Below are positions 1 through 11,971 of a stretch of DNA of 64,000 nt, in pieces. Positions within the stretch are counted from its first letter, which is position 1. The number at the start of each line of letters is the position of its first letter. The notes below the pieces were generated by a model that saw only the letters and a program-made list of their open reading frames with translations, had not been told where the DNA came from and searched no databases. The position numbers and the translations under genes were made by a program. This DNA is from Macrostomum hystrix (lineage: Eukaryota > Platyhelminthes > Macrostomidae), in contig CATNEN010000001.1 in the NCBI GenBank assembly GCA_950097015.1, positions 18,170,501 to 18,234,500 of the forward strand. Direction: 5' to 3'.

Positions 1-78
1 TTTCACTGGCGCGCGTTTTGCGAGTCCACCTATGCCAAATGTATTAATACTATTACAAATAAAATCATCTCACGCCCT

Positions 79-252
79 TCTGCCTCTCCCTCACCCTTTC
101 GCCTCTCCCTCACCCTTTCGCCTCTCCCTCACCCTTTCGCCTCTCCCTCACCCTTTCACCTCTCCCTCACCCTTTCGCCTCTCCCTCACCCTTTCGCCTC
201 TCCCTCACCCTTTCGCCTCTCCCTCACCCTTTCGCCCCTCCCTCACCCTTCC
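79..252. repeat. Minisatellite, 19-bp pyrimidine-rich unit
   Basis: About nine head-to-tail copies of a 19-bp unit reading CCTCTCCCTCACCCTTTCG, with few substitutions. The plus strand is almost pure pyrimidine. The open frame through it comes only from the stop-free unit. Confidence 0.95.
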
Positions 253-1770
253 ATTCTCCTCACACCTTTCACTGTGATTAAGTAAAGTTGAAGTTAAACA
301 TGATTGACCTTTTCCGTTTTCTTTATTTAATTTTGCTTTTCCAGCAGTTGCGAGAGGCGAAGTTTCTCACCTCTTAGACACTTCAAACCGCAAGTGACGC
401 AACTTGCAATACTCATGCGCAGGAAAAAAATTGAGGGATGAGGTGTGAATGGGAAACATTTCAAGGAAATAGACCTTTATCTGCTCAAAAATGGAATTCT
501 GAATGCGTAGCACCTGATTAATTTATATGCACCACTATTTTAATAGTGTTACATGTACGTACTTTCATGCAAGCAACATTTTGCATTTTCGGATAACGAT
601 CAAAGGCACGGGCACGTACGCTCGTAATAATGAGTAGGACACTCCCGAGCGTACAGCAGGGCAGAGACTCTTCCCAGACTAATACATCGCAGAAAATCGA
701 GAGGAAGACGCCGCCATGATACAGTGATGTGCTCCCGCTGTATTTTTTGCTTCAGGAAGTCGCACACATTTTTGATTGAATTCATGTCTGGGTTCATGTA
801 TTCATGTATAAGAGAGAAACTTACGCCCTCGCTAGAGTGTCATTTGCAGTATGTATGAAACGACTAAGGTGAGTTCGAGTTGCTGAGTATAAATATTCAC
901 AATAAGACACCGGATCATGTGCACCGTGAGAGGCCGGTTGTTCTCTTTAAATGTCATTAGCCCTTACAGTTACAATTGAGTACAATTGGTTGTTACATCA
1001 AGCGTGTTTGGTCTGCAAAAGTCTGCATATCAGAGGTGAGACAAATTGCACTAAACTGGATAGATTTCAGCCGAATACCTAAAAAAGCGGCTAGGGAGCC
1101 GGTAGTCCACCAAAGAGCTGACTTACTGTACATGATTTATCTGCATCCAGGCGCGTCCCACCTAGCTCAGCACCGGTAGTGAGGAAAAGGTTTTTTTATC
1201 TTGTGTCACTAAGGAAACTGGGGCAAGCCACAGATGTTAGGCTGCAATTCCAAGTCCAAGATCTTGCATGAGGATCCGATGTATGCTTGATGAGGGAATG
1301 CCGGACAGCTCAGCCCATTTCTTCACATGTGCAGCGGCCATCTTTAAAGATGGCACTCAGCCATCTTTCTTTACATTCAGGCAATTGGTTCTTAAATGCG
1401 CTAGATCTAAAACAGCATTTCTTAGCATACATAATAGAAACCCGTTAACATTTTCATAGGGTTTAACCTTTTCCTGACTGCCCTTTCGTACCCCCACACC
1501 CATTCCGGACGGCTTGGACCGAAATCGTGCCATAGAATTTTTTGGTCTCAAATCTATAGCTCGCATATACACCCTTCACGACTGAGCGATTTTCAAACTG
1601 ATTCGCCACATAAGAATTGGCTTTCCAGAATGCTTTCAGAATGCTTTCCAGAACATAAGAATGCTTTCCAGATATTCAGTGCGTCTGCTTTGCCCCGCCA
1701 TTCTTCGCTACGACTCTCACAGACTAATCATCGCATCACTCGAATCACTGCACTCAGAATCGCAAACCCA
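253..1770. other. No recognisable gene
   Basis: Unique-looking, mildly AT-rich sequence. The short open frames on both strands lack start context, splice partners and family resemblance. I see no RNA gene or repeat array. Confidence 0.5.
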
Positions 1771-1773
1771 TGA

Positions 1774-2223
1774 TCCAGACGGTTTACCCCGGATTCGCCG
1801 AATCCCGATTTCCCGATTCTCAGCTCACCGAATCCCGATTCGCCGATTCCTGGTTCGCTGAAATTCCAGAGTCGCCGAATTTCCTGATTTGCGAAATTTT
1901 TATCTTAATTGCATGGAATTATAAAAATGGAATGGCTGGCGGGAAGGGATACTGATGGGGTGGAGAGGAAGTCGGTCATCAGGGTATATAAAGACCATCC
2001 TGTGGCGCATCAGAGACGTGCTATTTCTTATTTTTCATTGAGTACTGATTCTACCAAGTTCCAGAGCAGCGATTAACAATTTCGACAAATCAGGAAATTC
2101 GGCGAATCAGGAAATTCGGCGAATCAGGAATTCTGGCGAACCAGGAATCGGCGAATCGGGATTCAGCGAGCTGGGAATCGGCGAATCGGGATTCGGCGGA
2201 TCGGGGGGTAAACCATCCAGACA
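1774..2223. repeat. Long inverted repeat (foldback) with TATA-like box in the loop
   Basis: The left arm (1774-1896) and right arm (2079-2223) are reverse complements with small indels. Both are built from short motifs such as GAATCCCGATTCGCCGATTC. The outer ends pair as well (CCAGACGGTTTACC with GGTAAACCATCCAGAC). The ~180-bp loop contains TATATAAA at 1985. The arms look like minisatellite tracts in opposite orientation, or a foldback-type non-autonomous element. No flanking duplication was found. Confidence 0.8.
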
Positions 2224-2278
2224 ACAGAACCAGTAACGGATCAGAATACGTTATTCTGCACGGGGGTGGAGGAACCTC

Positions 2279-5200
2279 TTAAAGATTTCGTGTTATTTCG
2301 CGTTTCGGCGCCGCCGCGGTAACTACCACGAAGCGGGCAGAAGAGCCGCCAACAACGACCGTGGGGCGGCCAGAGGAACCGCCACCCGAAACGACAATTG
2401 AACGGCCGAAGGAGCCGCCACCGGCGACGGCCGTAGAGCGACCAGAGGAGCCGCCACCCGAAACGACAATTGAACGGCCGAAGGAGCCGCCACCGGCGAC
2501 GGCCGTAGAGCGACCAGAGGAGCCGCCACCAGCTATCACAGTGGAAGGGCCAGAAAAGCCGCCTCCAGCGACATCCTCAGAGCGGCCAGAGGAGCCGCCT
2601 CCGCCGACATCCTCAGAGCGGCCAGAGGAGCCGCCTCCGGCGACATCCTCAGAGCGGCCAGAGGAGCCGCCACCGGCGACGGCCGTAGAGCGACCAGAGG
2701 AGCCGCTACCCGATATCACAGTGGAACGGCCAGAAAAGCCGCCACCGGCGACATCCTCAGAGCGGCCAAAGGAGCCGCCACCGGCGACGGCCGTAGAGCG
2801 ACCAGAGGAGCCGCCACCCGATATCACAGTGGAACGGCCAGAAAAGCCGCCACCGGCGACATCCTCAGAGCGGCCAGAGGAGCCGCCACCGGCGACGGCC
2901 GTAGAGCGACCAGAGGAGCCGCCACCAGCTATCACAGTGGAACGGCCAGAAAAGCCGCCTCCGGCGACATCCGCAGAGTGGCCAGAGGAGCCGCCGCTGT
3001 TGCCGTCGCTTGAAAAAGGTATAAATCTTAGTTCGTTGCGAAAATTGTACACGCGCCGCAGCTCGGCTGAGTTCATTTCCCCGGGATTTTTTATTTCCGG
3101 CATGAAACCACCTTTCAGGTTCTTGAAGTTAATTTTGCAACCCATACCGGCGGCAACTGAAATTCATAATTTAAAATGTTGAACTTCTAAAAAATAAATT
3201 GTAAAGTAAAATCTGTATAACTACAGAAAGAATAAAAAGAACTCGCCTAATATAGACGACTTAAAGTTTATTATATTGTTGCATGACTCACCATAAGCCA
3301 TTCGCACGGCAGCGCGAACCTCCTTCCTCATCAAATCAACCGTAGGTTGCCGTCCAGACAATTGCGTAAGCTGATTTTCTGATGACAGAAGTTCAAATTT
3401 CTAAAAAACGTCGTGCGTCGATTAGTATAGGAGATTAAAGAGATAACCAGTATCCATACATAAGATATTACAAGTAGAACCAAACGGAAGGATATTAAAA
3501 TATAAATACCTACTGAATTTCTTTCTTCACATACTCTTGCTAGTCCTTAAATACTGTTATTATAATTACCTGAATAAGACCACACTCCACGTGGAGAAAT
3601 TCGTCTAATCCTGGAGACGCGCATACACGGAGATTCGTCCCGTCGCGCTTCTTAGAAATAACAACTACATGGTAGTTGTTAAGCATTGCACGGGCCTGGA
3701 AGAAGAGTTGCGTAACGTCATTATGGAGGGAGAAAAAACAGTTAGGCCCGACTGCCGATCTGATCATTTACGAAAAAATAGATTTCTGACAGCTAAATTC
3801 CATATCGCTGTCAGATATGAAACTTAGATTTACCATACTGTCTATTATTACCAGTTGCTCCAACTCAAGCCCCGATGGGCATCGCTGATGGCTCTGCTCA
3901 TTTGCCTCCCCACTGGGGCGCACGAGGTCGAGACGACCTCGAAACCAGTTGGTGATCTCGAATTTAAAAAATATTGCAAATCTGCACGAGTTGCTTCAGA
4001 AAAAGACAAATAAGTAAATAAATACTGCAGGCTTTGGTACCAGCTTTAAGGAATGCATCTCGAATGCAGAAAAATGAGACATCGAATCGAGATGGCGTAA
4101 TTCGGTGTGCTTTCGTTATTTTTAAAAGCTTAGAGCAGATGTTACTGAAGTTATTGATAAAAAAGTACAAAAAAGAATGTCATTTACATTATTACATACT
4201 TTGTTTTTCTGCTCATTATGAAATTTGAAAAATAGCTTTGGTTAGTTATAATGATTACGCAAAAAACTATTTTAAAACGTTTTCGTCTCGCTTCGGAAGT
4301 TTTGTTTTGGCTAGTTCGTGCACGTTATCTTATCTGAAACAACATTGAGAGATGTAAATGCATTCCCAGAAAACTAGACTACCAGAGGCATCTATTTGAC
4401 TGCTATTCTTTCTTTTATTTACTATTATGCAACTGATGAGTTTATACACTGTGACATCGATTGCAATTGATGGCCATTGGCCAGCTATTGATCGAGTAAA
4501 GTTTAAAGATAAGATTTCATTTTATTTAGCCAATTTGTAATTCAAAATGATGAAACAGTTTTAGATCCTTAATCATTGTATGTGAAATTCGACATTTTGC
4601 CTTTATTATAGGATTTAAATATTTTTGGGCAGGCTATTGGCCAAAAAATTAGAATACAATGTTTGATTAGTCTAATCATTTCAGAATGTGCATGCACTGA
4701 TGCACAATAGCTGTAACTGCAAACTCTGTCTTCATAAGTATAATGCTTGTTGCATACTAGATCTCTTGTAGCAATAGTTATATAAATTGTAATGAGAATA
4801 AAAGGGCTTCAAGTTTATAAAATATGGTTACTTTGATGTTTTTAACACTTGAAAACTTTAATAAGTCTATTGCTTTATGTTAGGGCCTAGCTAACAACCC
4901 TGAAGCTGAAGCTAAGATAAAACATCAAGTGTTGTAGCTACTATACTTAATTTGTATTACAGCAAGCTACTCTTCATATAGGGCCTCCTAATAATTTTTA
5001 AACCATTAGGCAATCAAGTTATTGAACCTAAATTTATTTTATAACCTATATATATAATAAAAAAGGTGGTAGTAGTTGTGCCAGAAAAATCACCCCTCAA
5101 AATTTGCTTACACAATGTATTGAAACTTTAGGTAATCTTGTGCCATATGTAGTAGTATAAATTATTACTTTTCTTTTAGGGAATATGTATCTTTGACGTA

Positions 5201-8200
5201 GTTCTAGTTTACTAGAATTCTAATGAATTTTAATGAATTCTTTGTTTAGATGCAGAAATGGCTTCTCGTCAGAACATTTCCAAGCAGACACGGAATGATG
5301 TTCTCTGCTTGCTTGAGGGTGCAAGCCCTCTTGGTCTCTGCATGGATGACTGTGATGAAGACACGATAACTGAGTCTGACCAATTCGGTACACAGGGAGA
5401 AAATGAAGAAATGAATGCTAAGATGGCTGCCGAGGAAAACAATCTAGATTTCAATGTGCAAACAGTTGAATGCAACCTGGTGGATCTGGATTCGAATGAG
5501 GATTACATTTATACTTCTCTGTATGCTGCTGAACACCAGTCTCTTAATTTTCTGGAGGACGTCGTGACTGTTACCAAACCATCTGAACCAACGTCTACTG
5601 AGGGCGTTTCGAAGGCTACCCTGTCAGAGGAGCTTTTGCTGTTTATGATTACCTTTGGGATCAGTAAGAGAGCAATGGAGTTCCTACTTGCGTTGCTGGT
5701 GCGATTCGACCTTAAAGTCCCACTGACTGTCAAGGCTCTGAAGAGAAACTCTAGAAGGGCTACATTCGATTGTGTTTCATTTGCTAATGGGAGCTTTGCC
5801 TACTGTGGAATTTTGGAAAATATTGGATACTGCATTTCACGTGGTACTCTCATTTTGAATTCATTGTACAACAAACTCACAATTGCTGTCAGTTTTGATG
5901 GCGTGCCTCTATTTCGGCACTCTAAGTTGGGATTGTGGCCCATACTTCTTACCATCAAAGGATGTTTGTATCCGGTTCCCCTCCCTATCGCAATCTTTTG
6001 TGGAGTTAGTCGCCCACCGTTGCATCAGTTTTTGGAAAAATTTGTTACCGAACTTCGTCGTCTGAAAGAGTCCTTTGCATCTGTGGGTGACAAGTTTGTG
6101 ATGATCGAACGGTGTGTAATTGTGACTGATGCTCCTGCCAGATCGTTTTTGCAGTCCATCTATGGTCACAGCGCTAAACTGGCTTGTGGCTATTGTCGCA
6201 TAGCAGGCATTTACATTGGTGGCCGAATGTGTTTTCCTTTCAAGCGTTGCGTGGCCCGGGACAAGAAGGCGTATATCTCAATGCGCGAGAACAATCAACT
6301 CGCCCGTTCTCCTCTTTTGTCTATTGTGGACTCCGTCCACGATTTCCCACCTGACTACATGCATTGCTTATGTCTCGGTGTTGTGAAGCGGATGTGCACC
6401 ATCTTCTTTTGCGCTGTCCGTGGGGTAAACCTTCCTTGCCGTTTTTCTGACACAGAAAAGCAGCGCTTCTCTGAACTGATTTCGCGAGTATCCGCGTTTC
6501 TTCCTGCTGAATTTCATCGTAAGTTGCGCGGCCTGCACGAGTTTGAAAACTATAAGGCAGCTGAGTTCCGCACCCTCATTGTTTACCTAGGTCCAGTTTT
6601 GTTCAAGTCCTTTTTGAGTCATGAATATTTTGAGCACATGCTTGTGCTGCATTTTGCATCTTATTGCTTCGTTTCGCCCAACTACTCGAAACTGTACTTT
6701 GACGAGGCAAAGTCCTGCATGGAGGTGTTTTGTCACCGTGCACAGAAGCTCTATGACAACAAACTTCAGTCATTCAACACCCACCTATTATGCCATGTCC
6801 CGGATTTTGTAAGAAATAATGGGCCTCTTGACTTCTGGTCGGCCTTTATTTTTTAAAATTATAATGGTATCCTGAAGCGCCGTCTGAAATGTACCAGTGG
6901 AATGTTTCAACAAACACTTAATAACGTTTTACTTATTCGAGATCTTTTTTCTAGTTTTAAGCCATCTGCGCTTGTGTATTCTGCAATTAGTCCTAATAAC
7001 TGCTGTCTACTCAATAACAATATCGTGCTGATGATCTCTTCTGTTTCGTTTCAAAACGGTGTAACTCTTGTTAGTGGTACTGTGCTCGAATATTTTTCAG
7101 ATCTCTACACGTCTCCCTATCGTTCATCCCTTTTGGGAATTGGTATTTACAGGCTCTCAACCACCCAGTTGTTACATCATGTTCCTGTGACGAAGTGTAT
7201 TCTAATTCCCGACGGTGATGTCTTTGTTGTTATTCCTTACGCCAGTAATGAACTGTATGTTCGTATTTCCAAGACTAGTTAATAACAAATACTAATCAAA
7301 GGATTTTTCCGCTATTGGTTCCACTTAACGTTGGGTTACTTGAGTTATACTTAACGATGAAGCAGGTAGAACTCAAGTTTGAAAAAAGTAAATGTGTATC
7401 AAGTGTTAAATTGCGGTTTGTCAGCACCCTGCAATTGCCTTTTATTGCCACTGTACGGATTCCACTTTATTCAATTTTATATCCACTTCAATCTAAAAAA
7501 GTAACTTTCTGATTCTTATTGTACACAGTTCTTTCACAGTCCTGTTTATTGGGTGAGAGATATTTAGATTATTGAACACAGCTTGCAAATTCGATCGGGA
7601 AACCCTATATTATATTTTCGCTTTTTTGCTATATTATACAGTAAGCTTTACTTTTAGTGAGCCATCATATATAAGAGATATGTTAAGCTTGTACAAGGCA
7701 TCTATGCTAAGCTGCTTAATAAATTACAGTTTATGATGCATCAACGAGCACTACACTGGACCATATTTCAGACAGATGGCGTCGCATACTTCGAAAGCTT
7801 TTCTGCTCTACTTCCGGTCAGAAAATCACTTTCAAATCGTTTCACATGACTTCATCTACCTAGCCGAGCCATATTGTAACTGGACACCATCGAATTGGCA
7901 TGAATCTGGCACCAGTGAGATAGTTCTGACGGCTGATTTGGAATCTGGCTCGCTGGAGGGCCTGGTAATCCAAGTTGCTGCAGGCGTTTCTGATTTACAG
8001 GATTCAATAAAGAAGGCAATGGATCTGCGCTTCAAGAAGAAACTACACCTGGCTCAAATATTGACCTACTTTAAGCGGTACAAATCTGGTCGTGATGTTG
8101 TTCCTCCGCTGAATAGTATTCAGACGGAGACCGAGAGCGAAGCGGAACCTCGGCAGGGGTCAAAGCAAGCTATGTCTGACGAGGCTACATTGCATCCTCC

Positions 8201-10529
8201 CCCAGTGTCAAATGCTGATCCGCTCCTACCTGCATGGCGAATGGCTCAGTCTATATTGTCTACCACTGCCTCTGACACTTCGTCACTGCGAATGACACGT
8301 GACACAGTCGGGGAGAAAGACTATCCAAGTCTGAGGGAGACTCAACCTGGAGACTCAATTGATGCAACCTCCAGCAGATCGACCAGATTCGCTGTCAATA
8401 TTGAGCCCTATCTAGCTGCTCTCCGAAGGCAGGGTATTGATCCGATTTCGGCACGCGGGCACACGCACTTACTGCTTTTGTGCATGTCCGAAATTTCCCA
8501 ACTGAAGCAGACAGTCTCAGGGCTACGGGAGGAACTTCGGTCGTCTGGGTTGCCAACTGCAAACCTGGACGGCAGTGAGCGATTCGGTCTCCCACTTCGC
8601 AATCGAGCAGAGTACGAGGAGTTCAAGAATCTCATTAGCAATGAACCAGAAAGACAGAAAGTTGTGAGTTCAATTAGCTCTTGGTGAAGTGAATAGTTTA
8701 TGTATAGTAAAATACTATAGCTAAATCTCCGTGACCGTGTACTTGGATCAATTGCATGCCTTAATTCCTGCTTAGATTGAGCTACTCAGACGCACCGGTG
8801 GCCGAACGACCGACAAGACTATCTGCAGAATGATCGACTTTTTGCTGACTACCCAGTTTCAAACGCAGTTCAACCAGACAGGCAAAGACTACACACAATC
8901 CGGGAGACCAAAGTTGAAGATCAGCTTTGTAGAAATTATTAAGCCTCTTATTAAAGGTAGGCACTTCGTATTCTCCATAGTTCCTGCATATGGATATTCA
9001 TATGTACATATTTTTTTCGTTGATTGATTTCTGCATGCTTGCCTTGGGTTATGTATTCCTTTTGTATTAGTATTTTACTTGCGTGTTGCCATTTACTCTT
9101 CTGGTCATTTCTAGACGCAATGGCGAATTCCGGTGTTTCTGATTGGTCGGTTGGAACTCGCATTGCGCGCTACCTGCAAGATGTCCGCCAGCGCCTGACA
9201 TCCGAAGAAAAAGCTGCAGCCACTGTGCGCGCGCCTCGGCAGGCAGCCTGGGTGCTGCAGAGCGACAGCGACGAGTCACCCCCGCCTCTTCGCAAACGCG
9301 CGCGCGTGACTGGCCTTATCGAGGAGTGACAGATTACAACACTGACATGTGCTGCATAGTTGTAGTTTTTGGTAGGGCTTTGCAGATATCCACGAATCTA
9401 CGAATAATATAAACGTTGAACATTAAGTTAAAGTTTTTATCCTTATCACATTAGTGTGTCTCAGTCACTTTCTACGGCATCACATATAAGCATCCCGTTA
9501 ATTTTTCTTTTTACAACTTCTTTTGTTGGCCTGTGCTCCGAAATATCGAGCTGAACATGCAAAGTTCTTTATACGCATTTTTAGTCACTGGGGCTGTTGC
9601 TATAAACCATTCTATAAGACTACTATCTAATATATATATAATAAAATGTTTTTTGTTATTTCGCGCTGTTTTTAAGTTTGCTTTTCTATTACTCACCTTT
9701 TGAGTCATATGATTTTGCATACTGTGTTCAAGTCCTCGTTCTTTATTTGCCTATTCGCTTGCCATTTAAAACCTTCCGAAGTAACGCCCTTACGATTAGG
9801 CACAATGACAAAACGCTATCGAATCCCATATCATTAAATCCCATATTATTAAATCCCATATTATTAAATCCCATAATATTTAATCTCATATTATTAAATC
9901 TCATATTATTAAATCCCATATTAATAAATCTCATATTATTAAATCCCATATTATTAAATCCTATATTATTAAATCTCATATTATTAAATCTAATTACTTC
10001 GCTATCGCAAAGTATAAGTACAATGCACATGTAGAATACTACGTGAGACTAGTTTACTACTAAACAATTATAGCTGATTACGTCGTAATCACAAAGTACG
10101 AAATATCTATATCGAGCGAACCCTGCTTCCATTACCTATCATCTCGAATCGACATCGATTTTGACATCGTTTTCGATGTACATTCGAGGTTGAAAACGAT
10201 GTAGTTTTACCGGAAACTCGCACGACCTCGTTTCGAGATCGGAAAACGAGATCGAAACGAGATCGCGCGCCCCAGTGGGTCCTTAGTAACATTCTCTAGC
10301 AAAGCCCTGTCGTCAGCGGTGAGTTGCTTGAACTCATTAGCTAAGAAAGCCATACGATCCTTCGAAAAGCGGTCTGAAAAAGAAATCCAAATAATTCAAA
10401 CTAAAACTAAATTGCCTAAGCCGCTGATTTTTAACTTAATGAATAAAATATGCTAAACTTACTGGATCCTCTTAGCTTCACAAACGTGGACCATGCACTT
10501 CTTTTTCGAAACTTGCCAAGGCGGCCCAT
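2279..10529 (-). CDS. HMG-box-like protein with 12-residue repeat tail, interrupted by a transposon
   Basis: I do not recognise the family. The inferred exons on the minus strand are 10529-10463 (ATG), 10373-10280 joined across the inserted element to 3906-3852, about 3759-3570, 3400-3292 and 3156-2279. Exons 1-2 and the last three join in phase (phase 1, 0 and 1). The first exons give a basic start (MGRLGKFRKRSAW) and a segment with HMG-box character (FLANEFKQLTADDRALLENV). The middle contains CFFSLHNDVTQLFF and KKRDGTNLRV. The last exon starts with unique sequence and then has about 20 repeats of GGGSSGRSTAVA type. The frame between 3852 and 3759 holds one TAA, so either a ~90-bp intron or a nonsense codon lies there. 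A 6.37-kb transposon sits inside exon 2, so this allele probably makes no normal product unless the element is spliced out. It could also be a gene of an older mobile element. Confidence 0.6.
2340..3000 (-). repeat. Coding minisatellite, 36-bp unit (12 residues)
   Basis: Tandem 36-bp units lie in the last exon of the minus-strand gene. Read on the minus strand they encode GGGSSGRSTAVA, GGGFSGRSEDVA and similar variants. All length changes keep the frame over ~660 bp, and variant units alternate in a higher-order pattern. The opposite strand is also open (Pro/Glu-rich), which I treat as a shadow. Confidence 0.85.
5258..7282 (+). pseudogene. Tnp2-like (CACTA-type) transposase with one in-frame stop
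   Basis: The frame opens at ATG 5258 and runs 532 codons to TAA at 6854-6856. It then continues in the same frame for another 142 codons to 7282. Motifs on the first side match animal Tnp2-like transposases: FDGVPLFRHSKLGLWPIL, TDAPARSFL followed by CGYC, and DYMHCLCLGVVKRM. Across the stop the text reads FWSAFIF, stop, NYNGILKRRLK. In the family an acidic residue usually sits at the stop position, so a single GAA-to-TAA change explains it. The ATG follows a TTTGTTTAG acceptor-like site, so a 5' exon may be missing. Expected function is recognition of the element ends and cut-and-paste transposition in the nucleus. This copy probably makes a truncated protein unless readthrough occurs. Confidence 0.8.
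7776..9329 (+). CDS. Transposon-borne protein with DUF4806-like C-terminus
   Basis: Three exons with good splice sites: 7776-8663 (GTGAGT donor), 8776-8956 (acceptor CTTAG, donor GTAGGC) and 9115-9329 (acceptor TTCTAG). All phases agree, giving 427 residues without a stop. The N-terminal ~100 residues are globular, followed by a Ser/Thr-rich linker. Residues ~270-360 resemble DUF4806: LPLRNRAEYEEF, then after the first intron LLRRTGGRTTDK and a KPLIK end. The tail is basic (LRKRARV), a possible nuclear signal. It lies ~490 bp downstream of the transposase on the same strand within the same element, so an accessory role in transposition or regulation is likely. That role is inference. The open frame is intact, unlike the transposase. 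Confidence 0.72.
9823..9995. repeat. AT-rich minisatellite inside the CACTA-like element
   Basis: About eleven copies of a ~15-bp unit AAATCCCATATTATT lie near the right end of the element, upstream of its subterminal repeats. Confidence 0.9.
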
Positions 10530-10695
10530 AGTTTTCGAAAAAAATCACTTCTGGAAATTCAGTCACATTTGCAATATAACCTATAACTCTTTCAGAAAAC
10601 TTAGAGAAGGCCAAAAAGTGTGGAAAACGTCAGAAAGAGGGCAAGAAAGGACAGAAAATGTGGAACAGTGCGAAAGATTTTTAAGAGGGAGAGTG

Positions 10696-10885
10696 CAGTA
10701 GAGAGAAGAAAGGAAGGGAATGTGCTAGAAGGGTGTGGTAGAGAGCAGAAAGGCAGGGAAGGTGCTAGAAGGGTGTAGTAGAGAGCAGAAAGGCAGGGAA
10801 GGTGCTAGAAGGGTGTGGTAGAGAGCAGAAAGGCAGGGAAAGTGCTAGAATGGTGTGGTAGAGAGCAGAAAGGAAACAAAGAGGT
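10696..10885. repeat. Minisatellite, ~40-bp unit
   Basis: About four copies of a 40-bp purine-rich unit (GTGCTAGAAGGGTGTGGTAG then AGAGCAGAAAGGCAGGGAAG), decaying downstream to about 11050 into degenerate AGGGCAGAAAGG tracts. Confidence 0.8.
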
Positions 10886-11049
10886 GGAATGGTGTAGCAG
10901 AATGCAGAAAGGCACAAAGGTATGGTAGAGGGCAGATAGGCAAGGAAGGAAGAACAAAGGTATGGGAGAGGGCAGAAAGGTATAAGCAGAAAGGTATAGG
11001 ATATTAAAGGACAGAATATTGCAGCTAAGGACAGAAAAGTATAAGATAA

Positions 11050-11970
11050 ATAGATAATGGTAAGAAAATATAAATAAGGATGGGTAAAGTCAAGAGAAAA
11101 AGTGGGTTTATAGGAAAGCCAATATATAAGTGATATTGGCCTACAATTAGGCCAATAAGGCCTTGCTAATTCTATCATACCTATTCAAATATTGTTTATA
11201 AGGCTGGCCCCATAGCTACTCAAGCCTAGTTAAATATATAGCTTAATAACTGTAGGTAATGTAGGCCTAGCTATGCCCCTATTAAAGTAAAATTTCAAGT
11301 TAGCTATATACTTAGCTATAGTAAAGCATGACTGGTATTAGCAGCAAAGTAAGTAGTTATTAGGTAATATAGTAGTTAGCTCAGCTTAGCTAGTAATAAG
11401 TAACTAATAAGCTAATAACTAGAAAATAAAAAACTACAACATAGTGACTTAAATATATCTATATACTGAACTAGATAGGCTAGCTAATGTTGGCCTTGTT
11501 AATGCTCATATTCATAAAAATAGGGTATAAGCTAGTACACTGCTTTGCCTACAAGACTGTTTTATATAGTAGAAAATAATTACCAAATTCATAAAAATAG
11601 CTAAGCTAAGTGCTAGAAAGTAAAATAACCAAAAATGAGTTAGCATTTGAATCTGATTATTTTTATTATTATCTACTACAAGCAAAAATAATCCTATTTA
11701 CAACAACTGTGTCTAGGCCTATAATAAGCATTGACCTATCTCGCTCCTGACTACATGTATATCCATGTATGGGCTACATTATAATTACCATTGTCATTGA
11801 TTCTCAAGCCAGTATGGTAAAGAGCTTATAAAGCTAGGGCCTGATTTAGATGTTCATTTATTTAATTTATTCTTTTCGAGCTTGCTTACAACTAGGCTCC
11901 TAGTTTTCTTTTCCATTTCAGATGGGTCGGCTTAAATTCTTGGCATGATTAAATTTCGCGCCAAATACCT
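11050..11970. other. AT-rich intergenic sequence, no gene seen
   Basis: Rich in TAGCTA/TAGGCCT words, with no coherent open frame, splice pair or RNA structure. Confidence 0.5.
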
Positions 11971-11971
11971 T

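Larger units (their letters stand above)
3909..10279. mobile_element. CACTA/EnSpm-like DNA transposon, 6.37 kb
   Basis: The left end reads CCCACTGGGGCGCACGAGG. The right end reads GCGCGCCCCAGTGGG, giving inverted termini whose core CCCACTGGGGCGC is identical. Subterminal copies of CGAGATCG/CGAAACGAG motifs follow at both ends. The flanks are TC at 3907-3908 and TC at 10280-10281, a probable 2-bp target duplication. Inside are a Tnp2-like transposase (5258-7282) and a DUF4806-like gene (7776-9329), both on the plus strand. The CACTG start fits the CACTA group. The 2-bp duplication is at the low end for that group, so the superfamily call rests mainly on the transposase. Confidence 0.8.

Noticed and set aside
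2361-3182. Plus-strand frame of Pro/Glu-rich repeats opposite the Gly/Ser repeat protein
   Set aside because: The minus-strand reading has splice-consistent upstream exons. The plus-strand reading has none.
9743-10030. Frames with NNMGFNNMRF or NPILLNPI repeats
   Set aside because: Translation of the 15-bp AT-rich minisatellite in the CACTA-like element.
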